This document shows positions 1-7,490 of a stretch of 18,449 nt of DNA, piece by piece. The notes under the pieces are model-generated. The model had not been told where the DNA came from. It did no database searches and worked only from the letters and a program-made list of their open reading frames with translations. Source of the stretch: UBA1189 sp045654565 (GTDB taxonomy: Bacteria > Bacteroidota > Bacteroidia > Bacteroidales > Bacteroidaceae); the NCBI GenBank assembly GCA_045654565.1, contig JAZONP010000047.1, forward strand, positions 1 through 18,449, in the 5' to 3' direction. Position 1 is the stretch's first letter; each line of letters opens with the position of its first letter. Both the position numbers and the translations under genes were made by a program.

Positions 1-774
1 GTCGAAGTGGTCGGCCAAGAGGTGATAGATCGTCTTGAGATCCATATATTTGCATCGCGCCTCGCGGGTCTTCATGAAGTACACGTTGTCTTGCAATAGC
101 GAAGCGTCGAGCACGCTGATGATGTTGTTGTCGTGGCAGATGTCGGTCACAGCAAGCATGTTCTCGAGCGACACGGGCTGACCACCGATGAGGTTGGTAC
201 CCGCCTCCACACGTACGAAGGCAATGTTCTCGGCACCCTTCTCCTTGATGATGCCACGCAGGCGCTTGAGGTCGAAGTCGCCCTTGAAGGGGTCGTTGCT
301 TTGGGGCTTGAGACCCTTCTCGGCCACGAGCTCCTCTACGGTGCCACCCATGCGTGTGATGTGTGCCTTAGTGGTGGTGAAGTGGAAGTTCATCAGTGCC
401 GTCTGTCCAGGCTTCACTAATGCCGAAGCGAGTATGTTCTCGCAGGCACGTCCCTGGTGAGCAGGCAGCACATGCTCGGTGCCAAATACCTCTTTTACGG
501 CCTCCTTCACACGGATGAAGGTCTCAGAGCCGGCATACGAGTCGTCGGCACGCATCGAAGCAGCCATCTGCAAATCACTCATGGCGTTCACGCCTGAGTC
601 GGTGAGCATATCGAGATAGATATCACGGTTCTGTAGGAGGAAGGTGTTGTTACCAGCCTGTTGAATCTTTTTCAGACGCTCCTCAACGGGTAGGAGAGAG
701 AGTTTCTGGATCATTCGCACCTTGTGCATCTCGAGAGGCACTTGGTTTTGTTCTTGGTAGAATTTTACAGCCAT
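1..774 (-). CDS. Tryptophanase/tyrosine phenol-lyase family protein (N-terminal 258 residues, cut by window edge)
   Basis: PLP-dependent beta-eliminating lyase of the family that splits tryptophan to indole, or tyrosine to phenol, plus pyruvate and ammonia. I translated the minus strand from the ATG at 774-772; the frame is open to base 1, so the C-terminal part, including the PLP-binding lysine, is outside the window. Family signatures are LTDSG (57-61), DDSYAG (77-82), AHQGRACENI (105-114, like the THQGRGAEQ of E. coli TnaA), F132, GGQPVSL (198-204) and NVYFMKTREA (230-239). Asp223 matches the PLP-pyridine aspartate of TnaA, but the position of the conserved Arg226 is Leu here (DASL instead of DSAR/DATR). 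The substrate therefore cannot be assigned, and a divergent subgroup is likely. The family is certain enough; tnaA as a symbol is not. A weak Bacteroidetes-type promoter lies 50-80 bases upstream. Confidence 0.85.
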   Translation of the reverse strand, partial: MAVKFYQEQNQVPLEMHKVRMIQKLSLLPVEERLKKIQQAGNNTFLLQNRDIYLDMLTDSGVNAMSDLQMAASMRADDSYAGSETFIRVKEAVKEVFGTEHVLPAHQGRACENILASALVKPGQTALMNFHFTTTKAHITRMGGTVEELVAEKGLKPQSNDPFKGDFDLKRLRGIIKEKGAENIAFVRVEAGTNLIGGQPVSLENMLAVTDICHDNNIISVLDASLLQDNVYFMKTREARCKYMDLKTIYHLLADHFD

Positions 775-823
775 AGTCGTAAGTCTTTTTACCGTTTTGT
801 TACTAAATGCATTGTTAGAGCTG

Positions 824-854
824 CGAATTTAAAGAAAATTATTGAATCCACTAA
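824..854 (-). promoter_or_regulatory. Possible promoter of the tryptophanase-family gene
   Basis: Read on the minus strand, TTAG (854-851), 19 bases, then TAAATTCG (831-824). This matches the Bacteroidetes pattern TTTG-N19-TAnnTTTG with one mismatch in each box. The 5' leader would be about 40 bases. Motif match only. Confidence 0.35.
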
Positions 855-1020
855 CATAATTACACTATATTATTGCATCTCATAATATTTTAGTGCTTTG
901 CTCGATATTTTTAGTGTTTTGATTGTAGAACTTTAAGTTCCAGGTTCTCGTTGATAATTGCTGATGATTGAGATTCGGTAGGGGCGTTGTAGGCAAATCG
1001 TGAGAAGGCACTTGAAACAA

Positions 1021-1058
1021 GGAGATAATATAGATGGGCAAACTGCTATATTATCTCC
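1021..1058. repeat. Perfect 13-bp inverted repeat with 12-base loop
   Basis: GGAGATAATATAG (1021-1033) and its exact complement CTATATTATCTCC (1046-1058). It lies between the sulfatase terminator and the tryptophanase-family gene, in a gene-free stretch (775-1131). No T tract follows on either strand, so an operator or a second transcript-end structure is as likely as a terminator. I see nothing else in 855-1020. Confidence 0.55.
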
Positions 1059-1060
1059 TA

Positions 1061-1096
1061 AAACAAAATAGCACCGCCCCGTGGGGCAGTGCTATT
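1061..1096 (-). terminator. Rho-independent terminator after the sulfatase gene
   Basis: On the minus strand the stem AATAGCAC...GTGCTATT (1096-1089 with 1074-1067) encloses a GC-rich inner stem GCCCC/GGGGC with one mismatch. The 3' side runs into TTTTGTTTT (1069-1061). It lies 36 bases beyond the sulfatase stop codon. Confidence 0.75.
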
Positions 1097-1131
1097 AAGA
1101 TATAATTTAGGAGTGATAAGTTACTATTAAC

Positions 1132-2697
1132 TTACTCTTGGTTACGGATGGGGTCGTCGTATTGCTCTTGCAAGGCGGCGAGCTTCTGCATCATACGCTT
1201 GGTGACACGTTCGGTGCCGGGCTTTCCGTAGAGGTTATTGAGCTCGTTGGGGTCGTTTTTCAAGTCGTACAACTCCCAAGTGTCAATGTCATTGTAGAAG
1301 TGGATGAGCTTGTAGCGACCATCGCGTACACCGTAGTGACGTTTCACAGAGTGCTCGGCAGGGTACTCATAGAAGTGATAGTAGAGTGCATCGCGCCATT
1401 GAGTTTTCTCACCCTTGAGCAAGGGAAGGAACGATTCTCCGTGCATCTCCTCGGGTACTTCTACGCCAGCAAGATCAAGGAAGGTGGGTCCGTAGTCGAT
1501 GTTCTGTACCAATTGGGTGACATCGCCCTTCTTGCCACCAGGAAGGCGAACGAGTAGGGGGGTGCGGAACGACTCTTCGTACATGAAGCGCTTGTCAAAC
1601 CATCCGTGTTCACCCATGTAGAAGCCCTGGTCTGAGGTGTATACAATCATGGTGTTGTCGAGCAATCCCTCCTTCTCGAGATAGTCGAGTACGATACCGA
1701 TGTTGCGGTCTACCGAAGTGATCACGCGCAGGTAATCACGCATGTATTGCTGGAACTTCCACTCGGCAAGCTCGTTGCCCTTGAGGTCGCGTGCCTTGAA
1801 GTCTGCAATCACGGGGTCGTAGTGGCGGTCCCAGGCAGCCTGTATCTCGGGGCGCATGCGCTGGCGGTACATCTCGCGTCCCCATCCTTCATAGGGACTA
1901 TGGAGCTCGTTCTCGCGGTCGGCCATCTTGAGGTCATACACGATGCTCATGTCCTTGGCGATGCTCATGCTCTGCTGCTGTGCGGCGAGGCGGCCTTCGT
2001 AGTTGTCGTAGAAGGTCTCGGGTACGGGGAAGTTGGAGTCGCTGAAGAGCTCGAGGTCGCAGGTGTCGGGCATCCAGGTACGGTGGGGTGCCTTATGGTG
2101 GAGAAGCAAGCAGAAAGGCTTCTCGGGATTACGCAGACTATCAAGCCAGTTGATAGCTACATCGGTGGTGATGTTAGTGGCATAGCCCTCGCGCTGTATT
2201 TTCTCACCATTGCGGATGAAGTAGGGGTCATAGTATTCGCCTTGCCCGATGAGGATGTCCCAGTAGTTGAAGCCTGTGGGAGTTGAGGCAAGATGCCACT
2301 TGCCCACTACAGCGGTCTCATACCCTGCCTCTTGCAAAAGCTTGGGGAAGGTGAGCTGTGATCCATCGAAATAGGTGTGGTTATTGGTGAATCCATTGGC
2401 ATGGCTATGCTTGCCGGTGAGCATGCATGCGCGGCTAGGGCCACTGATGGAGTTGGCCACGAAGCTATTGGTGAAGCGCACTCCTTCGTTAGCTATACGG
2501 TCAATGTTGGGTGTCTCGATATAGCGTTGGTCGTAGGCGCTAATGGTTTGGTACGAGTGGTCGTCGCACATGATGAAGAGGATATTCATAGGCTGCTCGG
2601 GAGCCTGTGCCTCCTGTTTCTTGTCGCCTCCAGCACAGGCAGTGAGTCCTGCAAGGGCGAGTGTACCCAGTACGGGGAGTTTTTTGTTGTTTGTCAT
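1132..2697 (-). CDS. Sulfatase lipoprotein, Ser-type, GlcNAc-6-sulfatase-like
   Basis: Arylsulfatase-fold hydrolase that removes sulfate esters from glycans. The N-terminus is a lipoprotein signal (LTAC, Cys21) followed by AGGDKK, so the enzyme is probably anchored in the outer membrane or periplasm. The sulfatase signature SGPSR begins at Ser85, which would be oxidised to formylglycine by a radical-SAM maturase (anSME) as in other Ser-type Bacteroidetes sulfatases. Other active-site elements are CDDH (44-47), GKWH (131-134), HHKAPH (199-204) and TSDQG...GEHG (353-364). The last ~80 residues match the sulfatase C-terminal (DUF4976-like) subdomain. At 521 residues the length is normal. The sequence style resembles GlcNAc-6-O-sulfatases of the S1_11 type, from memory of the family, so substrate is inference. 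No SusC/SusD or glycoside hydrolase gene adjoins it, so this is a stand-alone gene. Four GTTTAC units lie in its leader. Confidence 0.93.
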   Translation of the reverse strand: MTNNKKLPVLGTLALAGLTACAGGDKKQEAQAPEQPMNILFIMCDDHSYQTISAYDQRYIETPNIDRIANEGVRFTNSFVANSISGPSRACMLTGKHSHANGFTNNHTYFDGSQLTFPKLLQEAGYETAVVGKWHLASTPTGFNYWDILIGQGEYYDPYFIRNGEKIQREGYATNITTDVAINWLDSLRNPEKPFCLLLHHKAPHRTWMPDTCDLELFSDSNFPVPETFYDNYEGRLAAQQQSMSIAKDMSIVYDLKMADRENELHSPYEGWGREMYRQRMRPEIQAAWDRHYDPVIADFKARDLKGNELAEWKFQQYMRDYLRVITSVDRNIGIVLDYLEKEGLLDNTMIVYTSDQGFYMGEHGWFDKRFMYEESFRTPLLVRLPGGKKGDVTQLVQNIDYGPTFLDLAGVEVPEEMHGESFLPLLKGEKTQWRDALYYHFYEYPAEHSVKRHYGVRDGRYKLIHFYNDIDTWELYDLKNDPNELNNLYGKPGTERVTKRMMQKLAALQEQYDDPIRNQE

Positions 2698-2708
2698 GTT
2701 ATGATTGT

Positions 2709-2734
2709 GTTTACGTTTACTGTTTACGGTTTAC
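2709..2734. repeat. Four short GTTTAC units in the sulfatase leader
   Basis: GTTTAC occurs at 2709-2714, 2715-2720, 2722-2727 and 2729-2734 (GTAAAC on the sulfatase strand), 12-37 bases upstream of the sulfatase start codon. This could be a low-complexity tract or a repeated protein-binding site. Confidence 0.5.
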
Positions 2735-2866
2735 TGATTGCTGTATATCGATAGGTGTTTAATGTTTAATAATGGGTAGGTGATGTTTGGCGAAGGAGAA
2801 AGGGGACTGCTATGGGCGATCGCTTTCAAGTCGTTAAAAGTGTAGTCAACCCTCAATCCTCAACTC

Positions 2867-3610
2867 TCAACACTTCTTCGGGTATTTGCGGAACCAGCCA
2901 TCCCAGCGGAGACGCATGACGCCAAACATGGCTTCGCCAAAGATGCTACTATTCATTTTTGAGGTGCCAAGCTCGCGGTTGACGAAGATGACGGGAACCT
3001 CCTTGATCTTGAATCCACACTTGTAGGCAGTAAACTTCATCTCAATCTGGAAGGCATAGCCCTTAAAACGCACCTTGTCGAGCTCGATGGTCTCAAGTAC
3101 CTGGCGACGATAGCACTTGAAGCCTGCGGTAGTATCCTTGACCTTGATGCCGGTGACGAACTGTACATACTTAGAGGCGTAGTATGACATGAGCACGCGC
3201 CCCATGGGCCAGTTGACCACGTTCACACCACTCACGTAACGTGAGCCGATGGCAACGTCGTTACCCTCTTCAGCACAAGCGCTGTATAGACGAGGAAGGT
3301 CGTTGGGGTTGTGCGAGAAGTCGGCATCCATCTCGAATATGTAGTCATACTTGTGCTCTATGGCCCACTTGAAGCCACAGATGTAGGCAGTGCCGAGGCC
3401 GAGTTTACCAGTACGCTCCACCATAAAGAGGCGTTCGGGGAACTCCTTCTGCAACTCTTTGACAATGGCGGCGGTGCCATCAGGCGAACCATCTTCAATA
3501 ATTAATATATGGAACACTTTCTCCAGACCGAATACGGCACGAATGATGTTCTCGATATTTTCCTTTTCGTTATACGTGGGGATGATAACGATGCTGTCGC
3601 TTTTTTGCAT
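2867..3610 (-). CDS. Polyprenol-phosphate mannosyltransferase-like GT2 glycosyltransferase
   Basis: A GT-A fold family 2 glycosyltransferase of the DPM1 (dolichyl/polyprenyl-phosphate mannose synthase) type. It would move a sugar from a nucleotide donor to a polyprenyl phosphate at the inner face of the membrane, supplying sugar for export. Seen in the 247-residue protein: IIPTYNEKENI near residues 9-19, EDGSPDGT (39-46), and the metal-binding DAD at 95-97 followed by FSHNP. GSRYVSG and TAGFKCYRR occur in the middle, and a basic tail ends in KYPKKC. There is no C-terminal membrane segment, so it is the short, soluble or peripheral class. The start ATG at 3610-3608 lies about 25 bases after a perfect TATCTTTG -7 box. 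The stop codon runs into a TTGAG-rich simple-sequence stretch (2830-2875). The donor sugar cannot be read from sequence. Confidence 0.92.
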   Translation of the reverse strand: MQKSDSIVIIPTYNEKENIENIIRAVFGLEKVFHILIIEDGSPDGTAAIVKELQKEFPERLFMVERTGKLGLGTAYICGFKWAIEHKYDYIFEMDADFSHNPNDLPRLYSACAEEGNDVAIGSRYVSGVNVVNWPMGRVLMSYYASKYVQFVTGIKVKDTTAGFKCYRRQVLETIELDKVRFKGYAFQIEMKFTAYKCGFKIKEVPVIFVNRELGTSKMNSSIFGEAMFGVMRLRWDGWFRKYPKKC

Positions 3611-3635
3611 ACGATGTTTTTTTTACTTTTGAGGA

Positions 3636-3643
3636 CAAAGATA
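3636..3643 (-). promoter_or_regulatory. -7 box for the GT2 gene
   Basis: TATCTTTG on the minus strand (3643-3636) is a perfect match to TAnnTTTG, 26 bases before the start codon of the GT2 gene. No good TTTG is found at the expected upstream distance. Confidence 0.5.
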
Positions 3644-3769
3644 CGAATAAACGAGCGAAAACATATCAAGCTTGCTTGAATATTTTTCACAGCGAGTACA
3701 AGTATCTTCGATGATTCGTCTCAAAGATAACGATTATTATGTAATGTGCGTGTATTTTGAGGGAAAATG

Positions 3770-3800
3770 TTTGATATTTGCGCGTTTATTCGTAACTTCG
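3770..3800 (+). promoter_or_regulatory. Promoter of the nif3-zinc ribbon operon
   Basis: TTTG at 3770-3773, 19 bases, then TAACTTCG at 3793-3800 (one mismatch to TAnnTTTG). Transcription would start near 3806, just before the ATG at 3818. This excludes the upstream in-frame ATG at 3767 as the start. Confidence 0.5.
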
Positions 3801-3817
3801 CGGCGTTTTTGAGAAAT

Positions 3818-4600
3818 ATGAAGGCAAAGCAAGTGTTTGACGCCCTTGAACAGTATGCGCCTCTGCCTTTGCAAGACAGCTACGATAACGCAGGATTGCA
3901 AATTGGATTGACAGAGGAGCAGGAAGTTGCAGGGGCTTTATTGTGTCTTGACGTGACTGAGGATATCGTCGACGAGGCTGAGCGTATGGGATGCAACCTT
4001 GTAGTTGCGCATCATCCTTTGTTGTTTCGCGGGCTCAAATCAATCACAGGTCAAAGCTATGTGGAGCGTTGTGTTATCAAGGCAATACAGAAGGGCATAG
4101 GCATCTATGCCGCCCATACCAATTTGGATAATGCCGAGGGTGGGGTGAACTATCGTATTGCTGAGAAGCTGGGTCTCAAGAATCTCTCGTTCCTCGACAC
4201 CAAGCCGGCTCTTTCGGCAGGGTCGGGTGTTGTAGGTGAGCTCCCCGAGGCTGAGAATGAGCGTCACTTCTTGGAGCGCGTGAAGGAGCTGTTTGGTATC
4301 CAGTGCCTACGCCACAACGCGCTTTGTGGTCGCACGATACGTCGTGTGGCATTGTGTGGCGGTGCAGGAGGTTTCCTATTGCCCAACGCCATTGCTCAGG
4401 GCGCCGATGCTTTTCTCACGGGTGAGATGCGCTACCATGATTACTTTGGTCATGAGGACGAGATATTGATTGCCGAAATGGGACACTACGAGAGCGAACA
4501 ATATACAGTAGACCTCCTTGCTGAGGTGTTGAACCGACGTTTCCCCGAATTGAAAATTGTAAAAACAACATTGAATACAAACCCAATAAATTATTTATAA
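3818..4600 (+). CDS. Nif3-like dinuclear metal-binding protein (YbgI/YqfO family)
   Basis: Member of the conserved NIF3 family, a hexameric protein with a two-metal centre whose cellular role is still unsettled (GTP cyclohydrolase-like or metal-handling functions have been proposed). I take the ATG at 3818, giving 260 residues starting MKAKQVFD. The frame is open upstream to an ATG at 3767, but that would add 17 residues not typical of the family and overlap the promoter. Metal ligands are visible: AHHPLLFRG (His65, His66), AHTNLDNA (His100, Asp104) and GHYESE (His223, Glu227). It is the short form, without the PII-like insert found in YqfO. The next gene begins 4 bases after its stop; Nif3 and this type of zinc-ribbon protein are commonly adjacent, so the two are very likely one transcript. 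Confidence 0.93.
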   Translation: MKAKQVFDALEQYAPLPLQDSYDNAGLQIGLTEEQEVAGALLCLDVTEDIVDEAERMGCNLVVAHHPLLFRGLKSITGQSYVERCVIKAIQKGIGIYAAHTNLDNAEGGVNYRIAEKLGLKNLSFLDTKPALSAGSGVVGELPEAENERHFLERVKELFGIQCLRHNALCGRTIRRVALCGGAGGFLLPNAIAQGADAFLTGEMRYHDYFGHEDEILIAEMGHYESEQYTVDLLAEVLNRRFPELKIVKTTLNTNPINYL

Positions 4601-4604
4601 TCTT

Positions 4605-5444
4605 ATGGCAAAAGACATGAAGAAAGACCCGCAGGATTATACTGTGGAAGAGAAACTGAAGTCGTTGTATCAGTTGCAGGTTATCTTCTCAGAGATTGAC
4701 CGCATCAAGACCCTCCGTGGTGAGCTCCCCCTCGAGGTGCAGGACTTGGAGGATGAGGTTGCCGGACTTCGTACACGTATCGGTAACATCTCAGGTAGCA
4801 TTGAGGAGATTAAGGGCGAAGAGGCTAAGCGTCGCAACAAGATTGAAGAGGCTAAGGCTATGATCGCAAAATATACTGAGGATCAGAACAACGTGCGCAA
4901 CAACCGCGAGTATGATCTCTTGGCTAAGGAGATTGAGTTCCAGACACTCGAAGTGGAATTCTGTGAGAAGAAGCTCCGCCAATATGCTGGTGACCTCAAG
5001 GCCAAGGCTGATGAGGTTGAGCGTACCAATACACTGCTCGAAGAACGCCTTGCTGCACTTGAGGACAAGCGCAATGAGCTCGAAGAGATTGTTGCCGAGA
5101 CCAAAGAGGAAGAGGAGAAACTCCGTGAGCATGCTAAAGTGCTCGAAGCTACCATCGAACCCCGCCTGTTGCAATCGTTCAAGCGTATCCGCAAGAACAC
5201 CCGCAATGGACTTGGTGTGGTATACGTGCAGCGCGATGCATGTGGCGGTTGCTTCAATAAGATTCCGCCCCAGCGTCAGCTCGATATCAAGATGCGTAAG
5301 AAGATCATCGTTTGTGAGTATTGTGGTCGCATTATGATTGACCCCGAGCTCGCAGGCATCAAGGAGACCACCGTGCAGGCTCCCGAAAAGAAGACCCGTA
5401 AGCGCGCTATCCGCAAGAAGGGTGACGAGGCTGCTGCTGAGTAA
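4605..5444 (+). CDS. Coiled-coil zinc-ribbon protein (CT398/COG1579 type)
   Basis: A 279-residue protein with a long charged coiled coil (about residues 10-190, Glu/Lys/Leu rich) and a C-terminal C4 zinc ribbon: Cys213-GG-Cys216 and Cys237-EY-Cys240. Family members are widespread partners of Nif3 genes; the molecular role is not established, with a scaffold or nucleic-acid-binding role proposed. The basic tail (KKTRKRAIRKKGDEAAAE) is a further sign of nucleic-acid contact, though that is inference. The gene starts 4 bases after nif3 and is closed by a strong hairpin terminator, so the two form a complete bicistronic operon. Codon use is like its neighbours. Confidence 0.9.
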   Translation: MAKDMKKDPQDYTVEEKLKSLYQLQVIFSEIDRIKTLRGELPLEVQDLEDEVAGLRTRIGNISGSIEEIKGEEAKRRNKIEEAKAMIAKYTEDQNNVRNNREYDLLAKEIEFQTLEVEFCEKKLRQYAGDLKAKADEVERTNTLLEERLAALEDKRNELEEIVAETKEEEEKLREHAKVLEATIEPRLLQSFKRIRKNTRNGLGVVYVQRDACGGCFNKIPPQRQLDIKMRKKIIVCEYCGRIMIDPELAGIKETTVQAPEKKTRKRAIRKKGDEAAAE

Positions 5445-5470
5445 TTGATAAGGGATCCCCTAAGTCGTTA

Positions 5471-5509
5471 AAATGGTGTCATCGTTCGATGATGCCATTT
5501 TTTTTGTTT
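5471..5509 (+). terminator. Rho-independent terminator of the nif3 operon
   Basis: Stem AAATGGTGTCATCG (5471-5484) pairs with CGATGATGCCATTT (5487-5500) through 14 pairs including two G-U, followed by a run of eight T. It starts 26 bases after the zinc-ribbon stop codon. Confidence 0.9.
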
Positions 5510-5533
5510 CTTGGACGTATTTCATTATCTTTG
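5503..5533 (+). promoter_or_regulatory. Promoter of nrnA
   Basis: TTTG at 5503-5506, exactly 19 bases, then TATCTTTG at 5526-5533: a perfect match to the Bacteroidetes vegetative promoter. The upstream box overlaps the T tract of the preceding terminator. The ATG of nrnA follows 30 bases after the -7 box. Confidence 0.75.
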
Positions 5534-5563
5534 CACAAGTAATGACTTTTTAACATTGGACAA

Positions 5564-6589
5564 ATGATAAAGAATATATTCAACACCGAAGATATTGAGC
5601 GTCTGAAGACAATCGTCAACGAAGGTAGTTTTTTTGTACTTACTTGTCATGCCGGCCCCGATGGAGATGCATTGGGCTCCACCTTGGGACTAGCCCATTA
5701 CTTGCGTGAATTGGGTAAGGAGGCATTAGTGATAGTACCCGATGCCTTCCCAGACTTCTTGGCATGGATGCCTGGGGCACAAGAGATTCTGCGTGTCGAT
5801 AAGCATCCTGAAAAGGCAGAGCTGATGGTGGCTATGGCTGATGTAATCTTTGCAATGGACTACAATGCGTTGAGTCGTGTAGATGATATGGGAGTGATGA
5901 TTGGGAAATCAAAAGCAAAGAAAGTGCTCATAGATCATCATTTACAACCCGAGGACTTCTGCGACCTTGCATTTTCATATCCTTCATTGTCGTCGACCTG
6001 CGAGGTGGTGTTCCGCCTTGTCGTGGCTATGGAGGGGTATGACCAGCTTACTAAGGCTGCTTGCGAGTGTATCTATGCCGGTATGATGACCGATACTGGC
6101 TGCTTCTCTTATGGTCCTTGCACTCAAGAGGTCTACCTCATCATCAGCATGCTCATGCAGAAGGAAATCAACAAAGATAGAATCTATAATAAGGTCTTCA
6201 ATAACTACTCCGAGGGACGTTTGCGTCTGATGGGGTATGTACTGTATGAGAAGATGCGTGTCTTTCCCGAGCAGCATGCCGCGCTCATCACGCTTAGCCG
6301 AGAGGAAATGGCTCGCTTTGACTTCAATAAGGGCGACACCGAAGGACTGGTCAATATTCCCCTACAGATGAAGGGCATCTATTTCTCAGCCTTCTTGCGC
6401 GAAGATACTGAGAAAAATCTCATCCGCGTTTCATTGCGTTCACAGGGTACTTTCCCCTGCAATAAGTTTGCTGCCAAGTATTTTTCTGGTGGAGGTCACC
6501 TCAATGCTTCTGGCGGCCAACACCACGGCACACTGCATGAGGCCGTAGAACTTTTTGAACGAGCACTCGAGGAATTCCCTAAGCCCTGA
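5564..6589 (+). CDS. nrnA: DHH/DHHA1 phosphoesterase, nanoRNase/pAp-phosphatase NrnA type
   Basis: Cytoplasmic DHH-family phosphoesterase that hydrolyses very short RNA oligonucleotides and/or 3'-phosphoadenosine 5'-phosphate to AMP. The 341-residue length is normal. Motifs in order: CHAGPDGDALGS (28-39; His29, Asp33 and Asp35 are metal ligands), AMDYNAL around Asp99, DHH at 124-126, TDTGCFSYG around Asp177, and the DHHA1-domain GGGH at 309-312 (SGGGHLNASGG), which binds substrate. It has its own strong promoter and is followed by a 238-base gap, so it is probably monocistronic. Whether it acts on nanoRNA, pAp or cyclic dinucleotide products cannot be separated by sequence alone; related DHH-DHHA1 proteins cover all of these. 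Confidence 0.92.
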   Translation: MIKNIFNTEDIERLKTIVNEGSFFVLTCHAGPDGDALGSTLGLAHYLRELGKEALVIVPDAFPDFLAWMPGAQEILRVDKHPEKAELMVAMADVIFAMDYNALSRVDDMGVMIGKSKAKKVLIDHHLQPEDFCDLAFSYPSLSSTCEVVFRLVVAMEGYDQLTKAACECIYAGMMTDTGCFSYGPCTQEVYLIISMLMQKEINKDRIYNKVFNNYSEGRLRLMGYVLYEKMRVFPEQHAALITLSREEMARFDFNKGDTEGLVNIPLQMKGIYFSAFLREDTEKNLIRVSLRSQGTFPCNKFAAKYFSGGGHLNASGGQHHGTLHEAVELFERALEEFPKP

Positions 6590-6615
6590 TGTCATCATTG
6601 GCGACACCGACACTG

Positions 6616-6637
6616 ACTCTCCTTGACGATGGAGAGT
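6616..6637 (+). terminator. Weak hairpin after nrnA
   Basis: ACTCTCC (6616-6622) and GGAGAGT (6631-6637) form a 7-bp stem with an 8-base loop, starting 27 bases after the nrnA stop. Only a short T-rich tail follows. A second candidate lies at 6658-6686, AAAACAAT/ATTGTTTT followed by T residues. Either could end the nrnA transcript. Confidence 0.35.
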
Positions 6638-6797
6638 TTGGTAAATGTATCATCTTCAAAAACAATTTTAAAGCTGTAGCATTGTTTTTTATCCTCGCTT
6701 TTGTTTCAACATAGTCACTCGGAGCGAATTCTTGTTATAAAAAGATAATTATGTAAAAAAAATAGTTTGGTGATAGCGTATATTGGTTTCGTTTTAT

Positions 6798-6805
6798 TAC
6801 CTTTG
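6798..6805 (+). promoter_or_regulatory. -7 box for the DUF4827 lipoprotein-glmM pair
   Basis: TACCTTTG matches TAnnTTTG exactly, 22 bases before the ATG at 6828. The only upstream TTTG (6766-6769) is about 28 bases away, farther than usual. Confidence 0.45.
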
Positions 6806-6827
6806 TAAGGTTTTTCAAACTAGTTGA

Positions 6828-7451
6828 ATGAAGAAGTACTTTTTTATCGCAATAGTAACACTGTTTGCCACCATGTGGTGCTCGTGTGAAGACTACGAGA
6901 CATATGCCGAGATGAAGGAAAAAGAAAGGGCATATATCAATGATTTCATACGCGAGCAACAGATTAAGGTAATTAGCAAAGAGGAATTTGAGGAGGACAC
7001 CGTCACCAACGTGGAGGAGAACGAGTTTGTCCTCTTCAAGGATAGAGGCATCTATATGCAGATTGTACGTAGAGGCGAAGGCCGTATGATAGAGGATGGC
7101 GATCGTGGTATGATTATGGCTCGTTACCTGGAGAGGAATATTGAGTCGGGCGACACCATTTCGGGTAACCTGTATGCCAACACTCCCGACTACTTGAGCT
7201 GTAGTCGCAATGGTGATAGCTTTACCGCATCGTTCACTCAAGGCTACATGCTCAGCGTATATAGTAGCAGTGTGGTGCCCACGGGATGGCTGCTCCCCCT
7301 CAGTTACATTAAGTTGGGACGTCCCAACGATAAGGCCCCCAAGGTACGCCTCATCTTACCTCATGCCGAGAGCACATCGATGGCAGCTAAGTTTGTGTAT
7401 CCCACCTATTATGAGATAACGTACGAACCCGATCCATACTCTTTTAAATAG
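6828..7451 (+). CDS. DUF4827-type lipoprotein, FKBP-like
   Basis: A 207-residue secreted lipoprotein. The signal is a hydrophobic segment (4-17) with a lipobox-like MWCSC and Cys20 followed by acidic EDYE, which resembles the Bacteroidetes signal for lipoprotein surface export. The region around residues 65-110 (GIYMQIVRRGEGRMIEDGD...ARYLERNIESGD) has the look of an FKBP-type peptidyl-prolyl isomerase strand pattern, but typical catalytic aromatics are not evident, so enzyme activity is doubtful. From memory of Bacteroidales gene order, DUF4827 proteins sit directly before the phosphoglucosamine mutase gene, as here (39 bases apart, same strand). The function is unknown; a role in envelope assembly is only suggested by localisation and neighbour. 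Confidence 0.8.
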   Translation: MKKYFFIAIVTLFATMWCSCEDYETYAEMKEKERAYINDFIREQQIKVISKEEFEEDTVTNVEENEFVLFKDRGIYMQIVRRGEGRMIEDGDRGMIMARYLERNIESGDTISGNLYANTPDYLSCSRNGDSFTASFTQGYMLSVYSSSVVPTGWLLPLSYIKLGRPNDKAPKVRLILPHAESTSMAAKFVYPTYYEITYEPDPYSFK

Positions 7452-7490
7452 ACCAAACATTTAATAACTCACTTATATACCGGAAAGACT

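Noticed and set aside
3767..3817. N-terminal extension of Nif3 from ATG 3767
   Set aside because: The 17 added residues are not family-like and the extension overlaps the probable promoter at 3770-3800.
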